Notes: a model not told the origin generated them from the sequence alone. Shown: positions 14,842-29,052, counted from the stretch's first letter. The stretch: 64,000 nt of DNA from Saksenaea vasiformis B4078 (GCA_000697055.1 JNDT01001573.1:97468-161467), one strand, 5' to 3'. Numbers and translations are program-made.

Positions 14842-16397
14842 AGGAAAGAGTGAAACATTTTATTTTCTCACGTGGAGACCGGAGCACTGCCTCCACACAA
14901 GAGAACAAAACCCTGGACTATCAAGGAGGCTCGAAGGCAGTCGTACCATTAGAAATGGCTGAGAAGGGGGAGAAGGGGGGGGGGGGAGAGAGTTTGGTCG
15001 TTCGCCCATATGGTCGACACTATTTCTATTAGCTCTCTTCAATAGACTTGTGGAAGCAAAAGGGTATACCATTTCTGTTTCAATAGATAAACAACTGCCT
15101 ACGAAAAAGGCACTGACTAAAACTGATCATTTGCAAACATATAACTTTATTGCAAACTTCTGCAGATGGTTTAATGTATGCATTGAAGACAGTAAATCAA
15201 TCATCACGAAATCCGTCGAAGCGGTGGGATGCTAGTAAGAGGAAAGCACTTTCGCCAGGGGAATATTTTTGAGCGTCAACATGCAATGATTTGAAAAGAA
15301 AATAAAATCGGATGGTTTCCAGTCCGATAAAAAAAAACTGCTGCACGTTCACCTCTCCCACGCAACTACCTACTGAATCAAGCAATGTAACAATGAAAGA
15401 AAAGAATCACGCAATAAACATGTCTTCATGAAGGTATACGTGTAGCCATCAACTAAGAGATAATCATGGACAAGAACAAGTATAAAGATATATTGATCCA
15501 GAATGAAACAAGTTTCCACAAGCTGCTGCAAATGATTGTCCTCTTACGTGACGAGATATGTATAGATGCCAAGAGAAAATAGAGCACAAAAAACATCTCG
15601 CATGACTTCTACAGAATTTCTTTCTTCTCCGTTACAGGAATATACACAACTGATCATATAACGTGCATTTATTACCAAAACATCATATTATACAAAAGCA
15701 TATAGGGATTCAGTGAACAAGTCATCAAGACATGTCAACAAGAGTATGAAACCGCGACATTTAAACTCTTTTACTTTGTTATTCAACCTTGTTATTGCGC
15801 TCGTACCTCGTTTCTATACTCTGCTCTCCTTGCTACTCTATGTTGTACTCGTGGCAGCATTATCTCGAGACGCGAAGAACTAGAAATTGCACTATGTATA
15901 CACCTCGAGGTACCACAAACTAATTGGACCCTTTCTTGGGACATGTAGGAAGAGAAAGAGAAAAAAAAAACCCATATGGAAAGGAGATAGAAAGAGGGTA
16001 ATATAGGAGCAAAGAGACGCGGGAAAGTAAGGCGTGATGAAATGAGCAGGAAATCGTGAGTAACATAAGCTTCTGTTTGGAAAACAATCCTCAGTCTACA
16101 TTGCCGAGAATGAAATATCCGGTATATCTTTTCTCTGTGTCTTTGGTATGCATCAGAGACTGTTTATTTTCATGTTGCTTGCCACTGCATGTTCAGACCC
16201 GTTACAGTGTTCACCAATGCTTTCTTAATCAACAAGCATTGCTTCATGCATGTTAAACCGTAGAGTCACTGTAACACTAAAATCCGAGTAATCCATTGAG
16301 ATTAGGATGCAAGTAATCTTTCAAGATCCAGGTACTTCTAATAGTTTATTCTGTCAGTTTGGGAGAGTGGGGCTGATGAAGGATGATATCGATATTT
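14842..16397. other. Intergenic, no gene seen
   Basis: About 1.55 kb between the CRE-like site and the 3' end of the small mitochondrial gene. It contains a G run near 14.98 kb and A/T tracts. Open frames are under 70 codons with no motif or splice partner. An unannotated noncoding transcript cannot be excluded. Confidence 0.5.
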
Positions 16398-16912
16398 TCA
16401 CTTGAAGAATTTTTTGAACATGCTTGGCGTATCATCCTTGATGCCAAAGCTCTTGTTCAGTTCAGCAATGGTGCTCATATCAAATCGAATTCCAGCTTCT
16501 GCCATATCTTTTGCTAGTTTTTCCACTTTTGTCTTGACCTCTGGATCTCTCATGACTTTGACAACCTTTTTTTTTTCCCAAATAAAGCATGAATCACTGC
16601 GCTTTTTCTTTTTCATGCTTTGCTCCTCTTGCTTACCTCCATAAAACTCGGTGCCTTTGATGTATCAAGCGACTTGCTTTGCAACAGTTGTGTGATATCT
16701 GCCAACTGTTGAATAATATGAGGATGCTTCTTCAATTCATCAATGAGAGGATGCATGGGTGGTTGCCCATCGTGCGCCGAAGCTCTCACGGGAGCACCAT
16801 GTGAAAATGACGCACGTCCAATGAGAATAGGAGGACGAACGCCGACATTAACAATGCGTTTGGTGGTAGCTAAACGCAACCCTGAACGAGCGACAGTAGC
16901 AAGTCGAAACAT
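16398..16912 (-). CDS. Small mitochondrial-targeted protein of unknown function
   Basis: Two exons encode about 145-150 residues. I take the ATG at 16912 as start (MFRLATVARSGLRLATTKR): a basic, hydroxylated, acid-free N-terminus typical of a mitochondrial presequence. The frame stays open upstream, but only from a TTG, so it was not extended. The mature part is helical and charged: HPLIDELKKHPHIIQQLAD, then, after an intron with donor GTAAGC, VMRDPEVKTKVEKLAKDM and AELNKSFG, ending SMFKKFFK. I recognise no catalytic motif or named domain. It is divergent from the HAC1-like gene; their ATGs are about 340 bp apart. Confidence 0.7.
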
Positions 16913-17250
16913 TGTTCCAGAACCTTTGAGTAAACGCCCGGCAGCCAAGTCAATCGATCACCGTGGATGTGTCAAGTCGGAGTCACAGTCCGATGAATTG
17001 GTGATTACCGGATGAGGCTTGGCGGAGCCAGACAATGGAACAAGTGGAGCTTTGTGATTGGCTGTAAAGATAGAAATTCGTTATAAAATGCACACAGTTT
17101 CCACCACCATTTCAGTTTTTTTTCTTTAGTCGACGATTACTAAAGCTGATCCTTTCCATTGGGTGGTGGTAGATCAACTTAAAACCGTCTCTTTTGGCTT
17201 TGTTTAAAAAAATACAACACAACAACAACAACAACTACTCAAGCAACAAC
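16913..17250. promoter_or_regulatory. Divergent promoter with CCAAT box and CAA-repeat leader of HAC1-like gene
   Basis: Shared upstream region of the mitochondrial gene (minus) and HAC1-like gene (plus). GATTGG near 17053 is a CCAAT box on the minus strand. The 30-odd bases before the HAC1-like ATG are a run of CAA repeats, an unstructured type of 5' leader. Function is inferred from position. Confidence 0.4.
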
Positions 17251-18159
17251 ATGATGGCTAGTCCAAAACAAGATCACGGCAATGGTTTGGCTACCCTACT
17301 ATCGTTACCAACCAATTATTCGTTGGATCCTCTGGTAACGGTTTCTTCTTCTGGTACAACGACACAACCTGCTCCTGCACTGCAACCTGTTCCCTGTGAA
17401 AGCAGTGACTCGCCCCCTCCCGCGAAGCGGTTGAAAAAGGCGAAGTTGTCGTTAGAAGACAAGGACCAGAAAGCAAAAGAAAGGTAACTTTGTATAACTA
17501 ATAATCTCCCGAGACCCCAATTGTTGCTCATCATCATTATGACGTATAGAATCTTACGTAACCGAGCAGCGGCACAAGAGTCCCGAGATAAAAAGCGTAG
17601 ATATGTGGCCGATTTGGAAAAAAGGAACGAAACTCTGGTCAATGAAAATGAATGTATGAACAAGCGTGTTAAGCTATTAGAAGAACAGAATCAAGCACTG
17701 GTGTCCCAGTTAGAAATGGTTAGTCGCCAGTTAGCCACTCTACAGCAACACAAGTTCAATCCATCCCCTCAAATCGTACTTGATGGCTTTTGCGATTCAG
17801 CACGGATCGCGATGAGGATGAAGTCAACACCCAAGGTTCATGCTCACTGACGTCGAACTCACCGAAAACAAAAGAGCTACTGTCGCATTTACCACCACCC
17901 AATGGAAAATCAGTGAACCAAAAGGCAACGATCAATTCCTTTCCCTGCAGCGGAGGCTTTCAAGTACGAGGAGAGGGTACCTGAACTTCAAGGGTCCTGT
18001 ACACCACCGTCCCCGATTCTGTCCCCACAATGTTCGTCCGAAGAGGAAGAAGATGAGTCAACATCTCCAAAGATCACAGATCATTTCCAACTGGATGATC
18101 TATTTGATTGGGATGGGCAACAGTCCGTTTTCCCAGAACCACCCATCTTCTTCTTGTGA
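17251..18159 (+). CDS. HAC1: HAC1/XBP1-like bZIP factor with candidate Ire1-excised intron
   Basis: Transcription factor of the unfolded-protein response. ATG at 17251; a normal intron (17484-17549) splits the basic region. The basic region ERILRNRAAAQESRDKKRR has the RNRAAAQ core of HacA/Hac1 and is followed by a leucine zipper (LEKRNETLVNEN, LLEEQNQAL, LEMVSRQL). Read straight through, the frame stops at 17848-17850 after about 177 residues. Two hairpins flank the stop: 17792-17810 (loop CAGCACG) and 17941-17955 (loop CTGCAGC, a perfect CNG/CNGN Ire1 loop). Cutting after the third loop base of each removes 17801-17947, 147 nt, and joins the bZIP in frame to AEAFKYEERVPEL, an acidic SSEEEEDES stretch and FQLDDLFDWDG, ending at TGA 18157-18159 (about 231 residues). 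Unspliced-short and spliced-long forms are the HAC1/XBP1 pattern. The bZIP identity is well supported; the intron is an inference. Confidence 0.8.
17801..17947 (+). promoter_or_regulatory. Candidate Ire1 (nonconventional) mRNA intron
   Basis: The segment between the two predicted cleavage points in the HAC1-like mRNA. 5' hairpin: GCGAT/ATCGC stem plus a U-G pair closing loop CAGCACG, cut after CAG. 3' hairpin: UUCC/GGAG stem (one U-G) with loop CUGCAGC, cut after CUG. The 5' loop departs from CNGCNGN at the sixth base (C for G). The segment has no GT..AG ends and contains in-frame TGA at 17848 and 17914. Confidence 0.55.
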
Positions 18160-18418
18160 ATAGTTCCTTCTCTTTTTTTTCCTTATTTCATATCTACACT
18201 TTAACCCCGCTTTTGCTTTGTAAGTCTTTTTTTCTTTTTTGCCTAATAAAGTTCTTTCTGTGTCCATTTCATTGAGTGCTCCATACCACATTGAACAAAG
18301 GGAAGAAAAAAGAGAAGGTTACTTTATAAAAAATGAAATCAATTCGTAAATAAGAGGGGATGGAGGGAAGAGGGAGTATAGCGGGGCAATGTTCTTTTGT
18401 TTTCTTCTTTTTTTCTTT

Positions 18419-21623
<3,205 letters not shown>

Positions 21624-22529
21624 GTTCTAATCAAGATGAAACTTGAAGAGTGTCGGTTGGGGACAGAAGAATAAAAAGATGAGTGCGTTTTTCTATATTT
21701 GGTTTCCGTCAGAGGAAGATGCCGAGAATTGCAAAGAGAAAAGAAAAAAAAAAAAGAAAAGGAAAGCGGAAAAAGAAAATGCTGAGCTTTTTTTTCTTTC
21801 TTTTCCAGAAGGGCTTGGCCCATGTTCCGCAATACACTTAACAAACTTTTCGAATCCCGCTGAATGTAAACCCCTAAGTTGAACCTAACGATGTGTCATG
21901 GCATCAGTCATCCTTGGTGTCCATGGTCTTCAATAAGGATACTGGTAAAAAAGAAAAAAAAAAGAAAAAGAGAGGTCGCCCAGCTGACCAAAATATCCCA
22001 GGGACCATGGTTACTGTGCGTTATGAAAATAGGAGAACCCTCTATGGTACTGTCAGGTACTGATGGTACAACTGCAATCCGTTGCAACAAAATTATCCTA
22101 GTGTTAAGTAAACAGATGAATTGATCTATCGAAAAATTCTCCCTACAGAAAAAAAAGGGCAAGTCGATAGATAGAAACGCTGATAATGCAACAAATGTGA
22201 CAACGACAGACAGATAATGCGATAGTTATATGTCCTTTTTGCTCAGCACGAGCTTTGGGCCAAAAATCTTTTTCTCCCCTCCCCTCCCCCTGTAAACTTC
22301 CTAAGTCATTAGACAATGTGTATCAATCTCTCTCTCCTGGGATAGCAAGGACAGCCATCGTTTTCTTTGCTCAGGCTTCTCGTGAAACATGCAACCATTG
22401 GTACCCCGCAAAAGCTGGTTCGGTCCGGGCCAATCTTGATGTTTTGGTTGCACCGTCACAATAATCGCAACCTGCTTTTCAAAAGTCGACAGTGCAAACT
22501 CAATACACATCTTGTTTGCTCAAACCGAG
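21624..22529. promoter_or_regulatory. Divergent intergenic region, RSP5 / TOA2
   Basis: About 0.9 kb between start codons pointing away from each other; both promoters must lie here. The RSP5-proximal part has A/G-rich runs (21.73-21.80 kb) and T runs. Short open frames on either strand carry no motif. Confidence 0.5.
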
Positions 22530-22970
22530 ATGTCGGCCACACAATATTACGAATTGTACCGCCGTAGCAGGTATATACAGCCGTGATTAAACCTGCGTTG
22601 AAACTGATATGGCGTCGATTATTATTCAGCATCGGCATGGCGTTGACTGACTCTTTGGATGAGCTTATTCAGAGTGGTCACATCAATCCGCAGTTGGCCA
22701 TGCGTGTGCTAACAACGTTTGATAAAAGTATATCTGAGGCCCTTGCACAGGGTGTGAAAAATAAGGCGAATGTCAAGGTGACTTGAGCATGTCTTTTTCA
22801 ATGTGTGATTTAAATGGGGATGGTAGGGCCACTTGCATACATATCGTTTCTGTGACGAAGTATGGACATTTATCATCGAAAACCCAAATTTCAAGTTCGA
22901 TCAGGAAACGGTTACTGCCGACAAGGTCAAAATCGTAGCCTGTAACGCAAAACGTCCCGGTGAACAGTAG
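22530..22970 (+). CDS. TOA2: TFIIA small (gamma) subunit
   Basis: Basal RNA polymerase II factor that stabilises TBP on promoters with the large TFIIA subunit. Three exons (22530-22570, 22630-22777, 22827-22970) give 110 residues, the normal family length. The start [13 protein letters not shown] and [12 protein letters not shown] form the N-terminal four-helix part; [17 protein letters not shown] is the family signature. The last exon gives the beta-barrel half: [15 protein letters not shown], then VKIVACNAK, ending RPGEQ and TAG. Both introns have standard ends and keep phase. Confidence 0.95.
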
Positions 22971-23881
22971 ATCACGATTTATCTCTCTACCTCTTCCCAA
23001 CATGTCCATTCGCAAGCTTCATCTTCTATCCTATCACTCGCTCTTGCTTTTCTGTAGATATGAACTCTAACAATAAACCGTAGTCTCTTTCCCTCTCTCT
23101 TTTTTTTTCTTTCCATTTTTATTTATCATGACGTGTCAATGGCCAAATGTTAAATATGTCCTACTGTTTATTGAACAGATTTTTACACTAATCTATATAA
23201 ATTTTACATCCATGAGGAACCACGTTTACCCTAGAGAAGAATCAAGTATGCGCTCGTTAATACGTAAGTTGGCAACAAATTCATACACTGCTTACATTAA
23301 CACTGCCCCCCCCCCATGGACGCGAAATTCATACAGACAGCATAAAAATTTGCTCATGGTTAGCAAATAGAACTGTACTTGGATGTCATTTTATTTACCC
23401 CGAAGGTAATCCCACGCATTCACGGGTACCACACCCCGCACCAATTCGGTGGGGTGGGAGAAGAGGTTTGCGGCTTCCATGGAGCAGCCAATTTCTTTGT
23501 TTTACGACCAGGAGTCTAAACAATCGATCAAAGGACATGAGTTTCTGTGTGTATAGTATAGCCAGCCCCAGTACGTACCGGGAACGTTTCATGTGGGAAA
23601 TGGGGCCAAAGAAAAAAAAAAAGAATCCATGCGTCCCTTTGAATACTGTTACTTTATGCGTCCCGATTGGCATGTTGGGAAGCCTATTACAATGGACCAG
23701 CGCAATACTCCTTTGATTTAGAAGTAAAGCTATCTACCTCTCTGCGCAAAGATATACTGCTCATCACTGCAGGATCGATTTGGTACCAACGCACAGTAGT
23801 ATTTAGATGACGCAAATGTGTATTCAAAACATGTCCTAATTTTTTTTTCGCTAAATCCTTTTTCTACAAACAGCAACTTAA
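22971..23881. other. Intergenic stretch with unresolved coding-like fragments
   Basis: Between TOA2 and the 3' end of RPN2. Fragments of 30-60 open codons with plausible composition occur on both strands between about 23.39 and 23.83 kb. A splice-like pair exists on the minus strand (donor GTACGT near 23576, acceptor TGTTTAG near 23514). I could not assemble any start-to-stop gene that keeps phase, so none is called. A C run lies near 23.31 kb and an 11-nt A run near 23.61 kb. Confidence 0.4.
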
Positions 23882-26800
23882 TTATTCTTCAAAAGGGTAC
23901 TCAAATGGCTCAAATGGTGGTGCTTCTTCCTCTACTGCACCTGCTCCAGATCCTTCAGCTACAAAAAAATGGGAGTTTAGAAACAATGGTCTCGCTATGT
24001 CTTTTGTTTTCTTACCTCCAGAGGGTGCGCTGGGTTCTATCAATTCTTCCTCTTCGCCGGGCTTTCGGTCAGCTAAGAGAACAATGCCACCAACATTGCC
24101 CTTCTTGACAGGGACGTATCTTGAATCTTCCTTGAAAGAAATATGCTTGAGCTGAGCAGGAACCACTCTTGCCATGTTTTCAAGCACTTCGAAGCTTTCT
24201 TCCTTTCTCTTCTTGCCCTTGCGCTCTTCTTTCGCTTCGTCCTTTCGTTCCTCTTTTGGCGCTGCCTCTTTGTCTACGTCCATATGATCTGCCTTCTCCT
24301 TTTCCCACTTCTTGGCCCGGGCCTTGGCCTTGGCCGTTGTAGACAGAACAGCAGTAGCCACCTAAAGAATGAACAGACCATTTAGAGACTGGACACAAGA
24401 TAAAAACTGCGTACCTTCTCCACGACGGTTGCTGATGGAGGTTTCAATGCAGGAGGATACGCGAACAGCGATGGTTTAGCATTCGAAATAAAATCAAATT
24501 TGGGAATCTAATAGCAAATGAGTACGCTGCAAAGAGAAAACCCCGCCTTTTTTTTTTTTACCTGAAGATTCTTGTTCAGACCAATCATGGCGGTAGGGGT
24601 AAAGGCTAAACTGAGCATATGCGTCAAAGGATGCCAGTACCAGAACTGTGTAAAGACAGCCATGCCAACAATGGCGGGCATGTTAGCGTGACCAGAACGG
24701 GACACAAGTGAAATGGTGACATTACGACCACCTAATAGCAAAAAAAGGGAGTCTAAGTATCCAATTGACGATGCTCTTTTTTTTTCCTTCTTCTTCGTTT
24801 TACCTGCATCGATGATGCCTTGTGCCAGTACTGCACCAAATTTGGCCATTGGGTCTTCATGCTTATCTCCAATGATCTTTTCATAGAACTTTCTCACATT
24901 GCCAACCTTGGGATTGGTATTTTCCGTCTGCTGGACAAGAATCATAGCTTGGGAAATAAGAGCACCCTGACGCACGAAATCAACTGGATCCTTGGTCAAT
25001 GGCTCAAGTAATTCGAGGGCGTCCTTAAAAAAAGTGTGTTAAGTATAGTGTATCCCTGAAAGGCGGCATGATAGCTTACCAAGTCTCCAGTGCCTGCACA
25101 AGAGATACCTAGCGCAAGAGTGGAGCCATAACGGACGTTGGGATTGTAGCTTTCCGAAAGAAGTTGGACAATACGTGGCACTTGCTTTGGATTTCGCAGA
25201 AGGATGAAACCGAGTGCTGTCACTGCCGCCCGACGGACATCATCGTTCACATCACTGACAGCGACGTGGAGTAAACGACGAATAGCTTTATTGTTACCAG
25301 TACCACTGTATGCCATAGCAATGGTATAGATACCACCATAGCGAAGAACGGGATCCTAAAAGGGAGACGTTAACACCTCGTTTTCCGTCTCGTCGTCTTA
25401 CTTTATCATCCAACAGTTCCTTAATCAGTGCATCTGCCTGCTCTTCTTTGCCATACATGATGAAAGAAATACCAACAGCAAGACCACGAATAATCTTTTC
25501 ATGCTGTGTTTCATGGGCATACTGAAGCATTTCTTCGATGGCTTCCTGGGATGCTGTACCAAGCATGACAAGACCCATGGCCAAACCAGCTGCCTCACCA
25601 GCAACTGCACTGTCTCCGAACAAGGCATTCTTCAACTCATTGTAGACGTCTACGAAGGCATAAATATCCATGCTACAGAGAGAACTTCGGTTTTTACCTT
25701 CGTTAGCTGTAGCCATGCCAGCAACACCAAGACCAAGACAAGCACCATGCTGAATAATATCGCTTTGTGCGTTCTTTAAAGCATTCTTAAGGAAATCCAA
25801 GACATCCGAACCGTGATTTGCATTGATCAAACCAAGTGCATACAAAGAGCCTCCCTCGGAATAGGAGCTGCTGCCACTTGATCCTCCTTGCGGTAAGTAG
25901 GGAGCCAAAAGGTTCATGGATTGAGCCAGTTGACCCTATAAAAAATGAATTTCCATCATCACCGACAACACGTTCCCGTTTTTACCTTGTGAATAACACC
26001 CAACGCGGCAGTAGCACTGAATTTTGACCAGTTGGTTGCTCGAGAAAGCCATTCAAGATTTTGACGTAAGAATTCATCGCTTGTTGTTCCTGCATGCATG
26101 AAAGCGTTTGCAAATGTTACGGCAGAATGGTTTATAGAGTTCCTGGACTCCAGCGCGTTCTAGAAACAATTCATGAGACTCAACATAATAATAACAACGA
26201 TATGTACCTTTGTGTTCTTGAGGATCATGAGATCGGTGTGATTGTTTCTGTACAAGAATTCAAGATGGAGCTTGATGGATTCTTCTCCAGACAAGATGGA
26301 TCGGATCTTCTTGTACGAATCGTCAGCTGGATTGATCTGAAATACACGTCATTTTAATACCGTGGTCAGCGGCATGAATCTGTCCACTAACTCACCTTCT
26401 GGTCTGCACCTTCCTCGGGGGATGCTGCTTTGGGTTTTGGTAATCCATTGGACACTTTGGACAAGAAATCTTGTGTTGCGCTTTCTTCCAAATCAAATGC
26501 AATTTGATACGCCATAAGCTACACACATCCAACAATTCCATAAGCAATCGGTAAAGAGCAACGCACACATTACCTCTTCGTTCTTTTCGATCAAACTCAT
26601 TAGCATCTCTGTGCAAGTCTTTGGATCGTTCAAGTGCACCAAACACTGGCTGATCGAGACGTAGTCAGGCTCAGCAAGATTCTGGTAGAGGCTGACTAAT
26701 AATCTCAGCACCTGGAAAAGCAGCATAGGTATTAGTGCTTCTATCCATGGTTGTGCATGCGGGCAATAAGTACCTGATTACGGAACTCCAAATTTTGTAC

Positions 26801-27607
26801 CAAGGTCATGCAAACATCAAGCACATAGGAAAGAAGTTTATCGGCTGGCCCGGTCTCGATCACTGCCTTTACAATATCAAGACGGTGCGATTCTAACGCG
26901 ATACCAATTGTCTGTTCGTATTCGCCATCGTCAGTGCAGCGTTGAAACATCCTTTCCACAATGTTTTGTAATCTTGGATCAACAGCTTGTACACCTTCCT
27001 CTTCCGTTTGCTGTGTTCGGAGATAGATATATTTGTCGATGCATTTCGCTAAGAATCGCGTAACCCATAAGCTTTCGAAACAATCCGCAGCATATACTTA
27101 CAGATGATGGTCTCGACGTATTCGGATTTTTCGGAGAGATCGAACGCTTGACCGGCGCCCAGAGCAAAGGTGAGAGAATCATCCAATTCGCCAAGATAAT
27201 AGTACACCTAACAGCTAATGTCAACCGACGTGGTGGAATCTCTGCGATGCAAACCTTTGATGCAACAAGAGCTGCCAATTCTCTTTGAGAAAAATCCGTG
27301 TCTTCATACAAAATTTCGCTGACGAGTCGTTTTCAGTTACGGTCGTGTCCTCACTAAAATGGAAACATCATCCACTTACATCTTGGCTACAGAATCTGCA
27401 ATTTCTGCCCAGAATTCATTGACAATCTCATTCAATCGTTGCAAGGCATAAATTTGTAATTCGGGTTGTTGCTCATCGAGTAAAGCAACAATACCACCTA
27501 GAATCAATCAGGTAAGCTCTCCATGAACAAATAAAGCAAAAGTAAAAATCATCGCATGTCGCTTGATTTCCGAGAAAGCACGTACTTGATGAAGTAAGAG
27601 CCGTCAT
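23882..27607 (-). CDS. RPN2: 26S proteasome non-ATPase subunit Rpn2 (PSMD1)
   Basis: Large solenoid subunit of the 19S base; holds the ubiquitin receptor Rpn13 and contacts the lid. ATG at 27607 (MTALTSS) with many short introns; the N-terminus reads [15 protein letters not shown]. The centre holds the proteasome/cyclosome repeats, seen as alternating G/A-rich helices such as [49 protein letters not shown] and [13 protein letters not shown] charged Lys/Glu-rich insert (about 24.18-24.33 kb) precedes the C-terminal beta domain ([30 protein letters not shown]) and the acidic tail [11 protein letters not shown], which corresponds to the Rpn13-binding end of PSMD1. TAA at 23882-23884. A TGACGTCA palindrome lies about 97 bp upstream of the ATG. 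Confidence 0.95.
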
Positions 27608-27703
27608 TGTGAAGAGCAGGTCAGAAAGGTGGTGGATTCACGTCCGTCTAATGGCGAGAGAGTCACTACTACAGGATTCGCCTACGCGCACGTAAGCACC
27701 GCA

Positions 27704-27711
27704 TGACGTCA
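27704..27711. promoter_or_regulatory. CRE/ATF-type palindrome TGACGTCA near RPN2
   Basis: Perfect TGACGTCA in the upstream region of RPN2 (minus-strand gene starting at 27607), the second copy in this window in a promoter-like position. I do not see a yeast-type PACE element (GGTGGCAAA). Function is an inference. Confidence 0.4.
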
Positions 27712-27751
27712 GTGCCTTTAGTGTACGTGGGTCGGGAATTAAAATTTTGAC

Positions 27752-28036
27752 ATGTCAGCTGTCCAGCTTTATGTGCTTAATTCGTTTCGTGGGCCTCAGC
27801 TGCTTAAACTAACCGTTTCAATAGATACATATGGAATGTCTATAGTTTCTATGGCAGAGAAACATCGTGTTTTTTATACCCCTAATGAACTGTCAACATG
27901 TTTTCTGGCAACACAGTATGTCGCAGCATGGAGACCGCCTACGGAAGATGTCCGAGTTCTCCAGAACATCCAGAGATTGCGTGAATCTCGCGTACGCACG
28001 CGTCACCCGTCATCACTTTTGGAAGACATCGTATGA
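27752..28036 (+). pseudogene. Unrecognised open frame, probably part of a decayed element
   Basis: A 94-codon open frame starting MSAVQLYVLNSFRG with no recognised domain. No promoter, partner exon or conserved motif was found. It leads directly into frames of a decayed MULE-type protein, so it may be the 5' part of that relic or an unrelated remnant. It lies head-to-head with RPN2, about 145 bp away. Confidence 0.3.
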
Positions 28037-28050
28037 AGCAAACGGGCTTC

Positions 28051-28736
28051 TTCTTCTGGCGATGTTTGAACCATCTGACAGCGATGATCTTCTCGATCAG
28101 AAATTACACGTTTATTTGCCACCTTTCCAATCGGGAGATGATCTTCTATCTGTAAAATTTCTGGATATCCGCTTATGAAGAGCTTATCTTCAAGTGTCCC
28201 AGAGCGTTGCATAACATGCTGGAGAGCTATTTATGTTTGCCACCGCATTATTTCGCCTGAAACGAGGTGTCGAAAAAAAGATGCGAAAGAACCTCTCCAA
28301 AAAACGAAGCAAAAAAATTCAATGCACGCCTTGTGTTATTGTAGTTTGTAAGAAAGCAAGTCCTAACATTGTCATTGTTTCGCTTGACGGTGAGTATAAC
28401 CATGTCCCTGGCTCTTCAGAAGACGTTCAGTACCTGAAACAGTCAGAAAATATGAAGAAGCATATCCTCACACGCATTGCAGAAGGATATAGTCAGCAAT
28501 CTGTCAGGCATGCTGTTCAGAAGAACCTTTTCAATGCAAACGATGGTGGATATACAGCGCTTCAGCGGGACAAGAGGATGCATGCGTCTTTCCCGAACAT
28601 CACAACAAAAAGAGGAATATTTTTGAAATATAAGCTCAAAGATTGGTTCTTCGACAGATCTAACACGGAATACGATGCTTCTACCAGCAGCAACCTCAGC
28701 GATTTCGAAGATGGGTTACCATGGATCCAGAACTGA
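28051..28736 (+). pseudogene. Decayed MULE-associated DNA-binding protein fragment
   Basis: Coding-like sequence broken across three frames. First LPPFQSGDDLLSVKFLDI, then after a shift near 28.17 kb YEELIFKCPRALHNML, then from 28233 a frame with KKIQCTPCVIVVCKK, DGEYNHVPGSSEDV, RIAEGYSQQSVRHAVQKNLF and ENDGGYTALQRDKR-like sequence (here NANDGGYTALQRDKR), ending at 28736. This order (YEEL, Cys-rich turn, H-PGS, GYSQRSVR) resembles the FAR1/MULE-type DNA-binding N-terminal part of transposases I know from Mucorales. The catalytic DDE part is absent. Shifts of 1-2 nt with no splice signals indicate decay rather than introns. Family assignment is from memory of motif order only. Confidence 0.45.
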
Positions 28737-28833
28737 AACATTAAGGATAGACTTTCCGGTGATGCTAAATAAAAATTTAACAAATGTCACTAAACACAAT
28801 CGCTCTCCTCTCAACCGTTAAGTATTCCATCAA

Positions 28834-29052
28834 CAGCAGTGGAAATAAGATTGTCCATTTAGGAGAGACAAGACGATGCAGGCATTCGCTGTTTTTGAGC
28901 GATTCTGATTAAAGAGCAGAAAACCGAATATTTTAGCACATTTCATAAGGGACAAATTTGGTAGGCAGCTCATTATATCCATCAGAGGAGTATTCTTGAT
29001 AAAAGGATAAACCTTTTGTTTGGCAAGAATAATCCTTATTGTATATCTACTG
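28834..29052. mobile_element. Degraded relative of the 7.1-kb TIR element
   Basis: The right 100 bp (about 28950-29052) follow the reverse complement of the 7103-7275 element: GTATTCTTGATAAA, AATCCTTAT and the end ATATCTACTG followed by TA at 29053-29054. Differences are mainly transitions and small gaps. The left end (CAGCAGTGGAAATAAG at 28834) is only weakly similar to the terminal repeat, so that boundary is tentative. Confidence 0.45.

Noticed and set aside
16913..16948. N-terminal extension of the mitochondrial protein (AAGRLLKGSGT)
   Set aside because: It would start at TTG. The ATG at 16912 gives a typical presequence.
17194..17250. Upstream in-frame extension of the HAC1-like protein
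   Set aside because: It begins at TTG and reads into the CAA-repeat leader; the first ATG is at 17251.
17776..17800. 25-nt GT..AG segment in the HAC1-like gene as a normal intron
   Set aside because: Too short for the spliceosome, and removing it leaves the wrong frame for both downstream reading options.
17836..17964. Conventional intron explaining the HAC1 C-terminal frame
   Set aside because: It can restore the frame, but the donor GTTCAT is poor compared with GTAAGT/GTAAGC-like donors elsewhere, and it ignores the two loops. Kept as the main alternative, not excluded.
22255..22525. Open frames upstream of TOA2 on both strands
   Set aside because: They overlap each other, have no motif and lie where the promoter should be.
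23395..23716. Small gene on either strand downstream of RPN2
   Set aside because: Several tempting open fragments, but none gives ATG-to-stop with consistent splice phase; one includes an 11-nt T run as a poly-Phe stretch.
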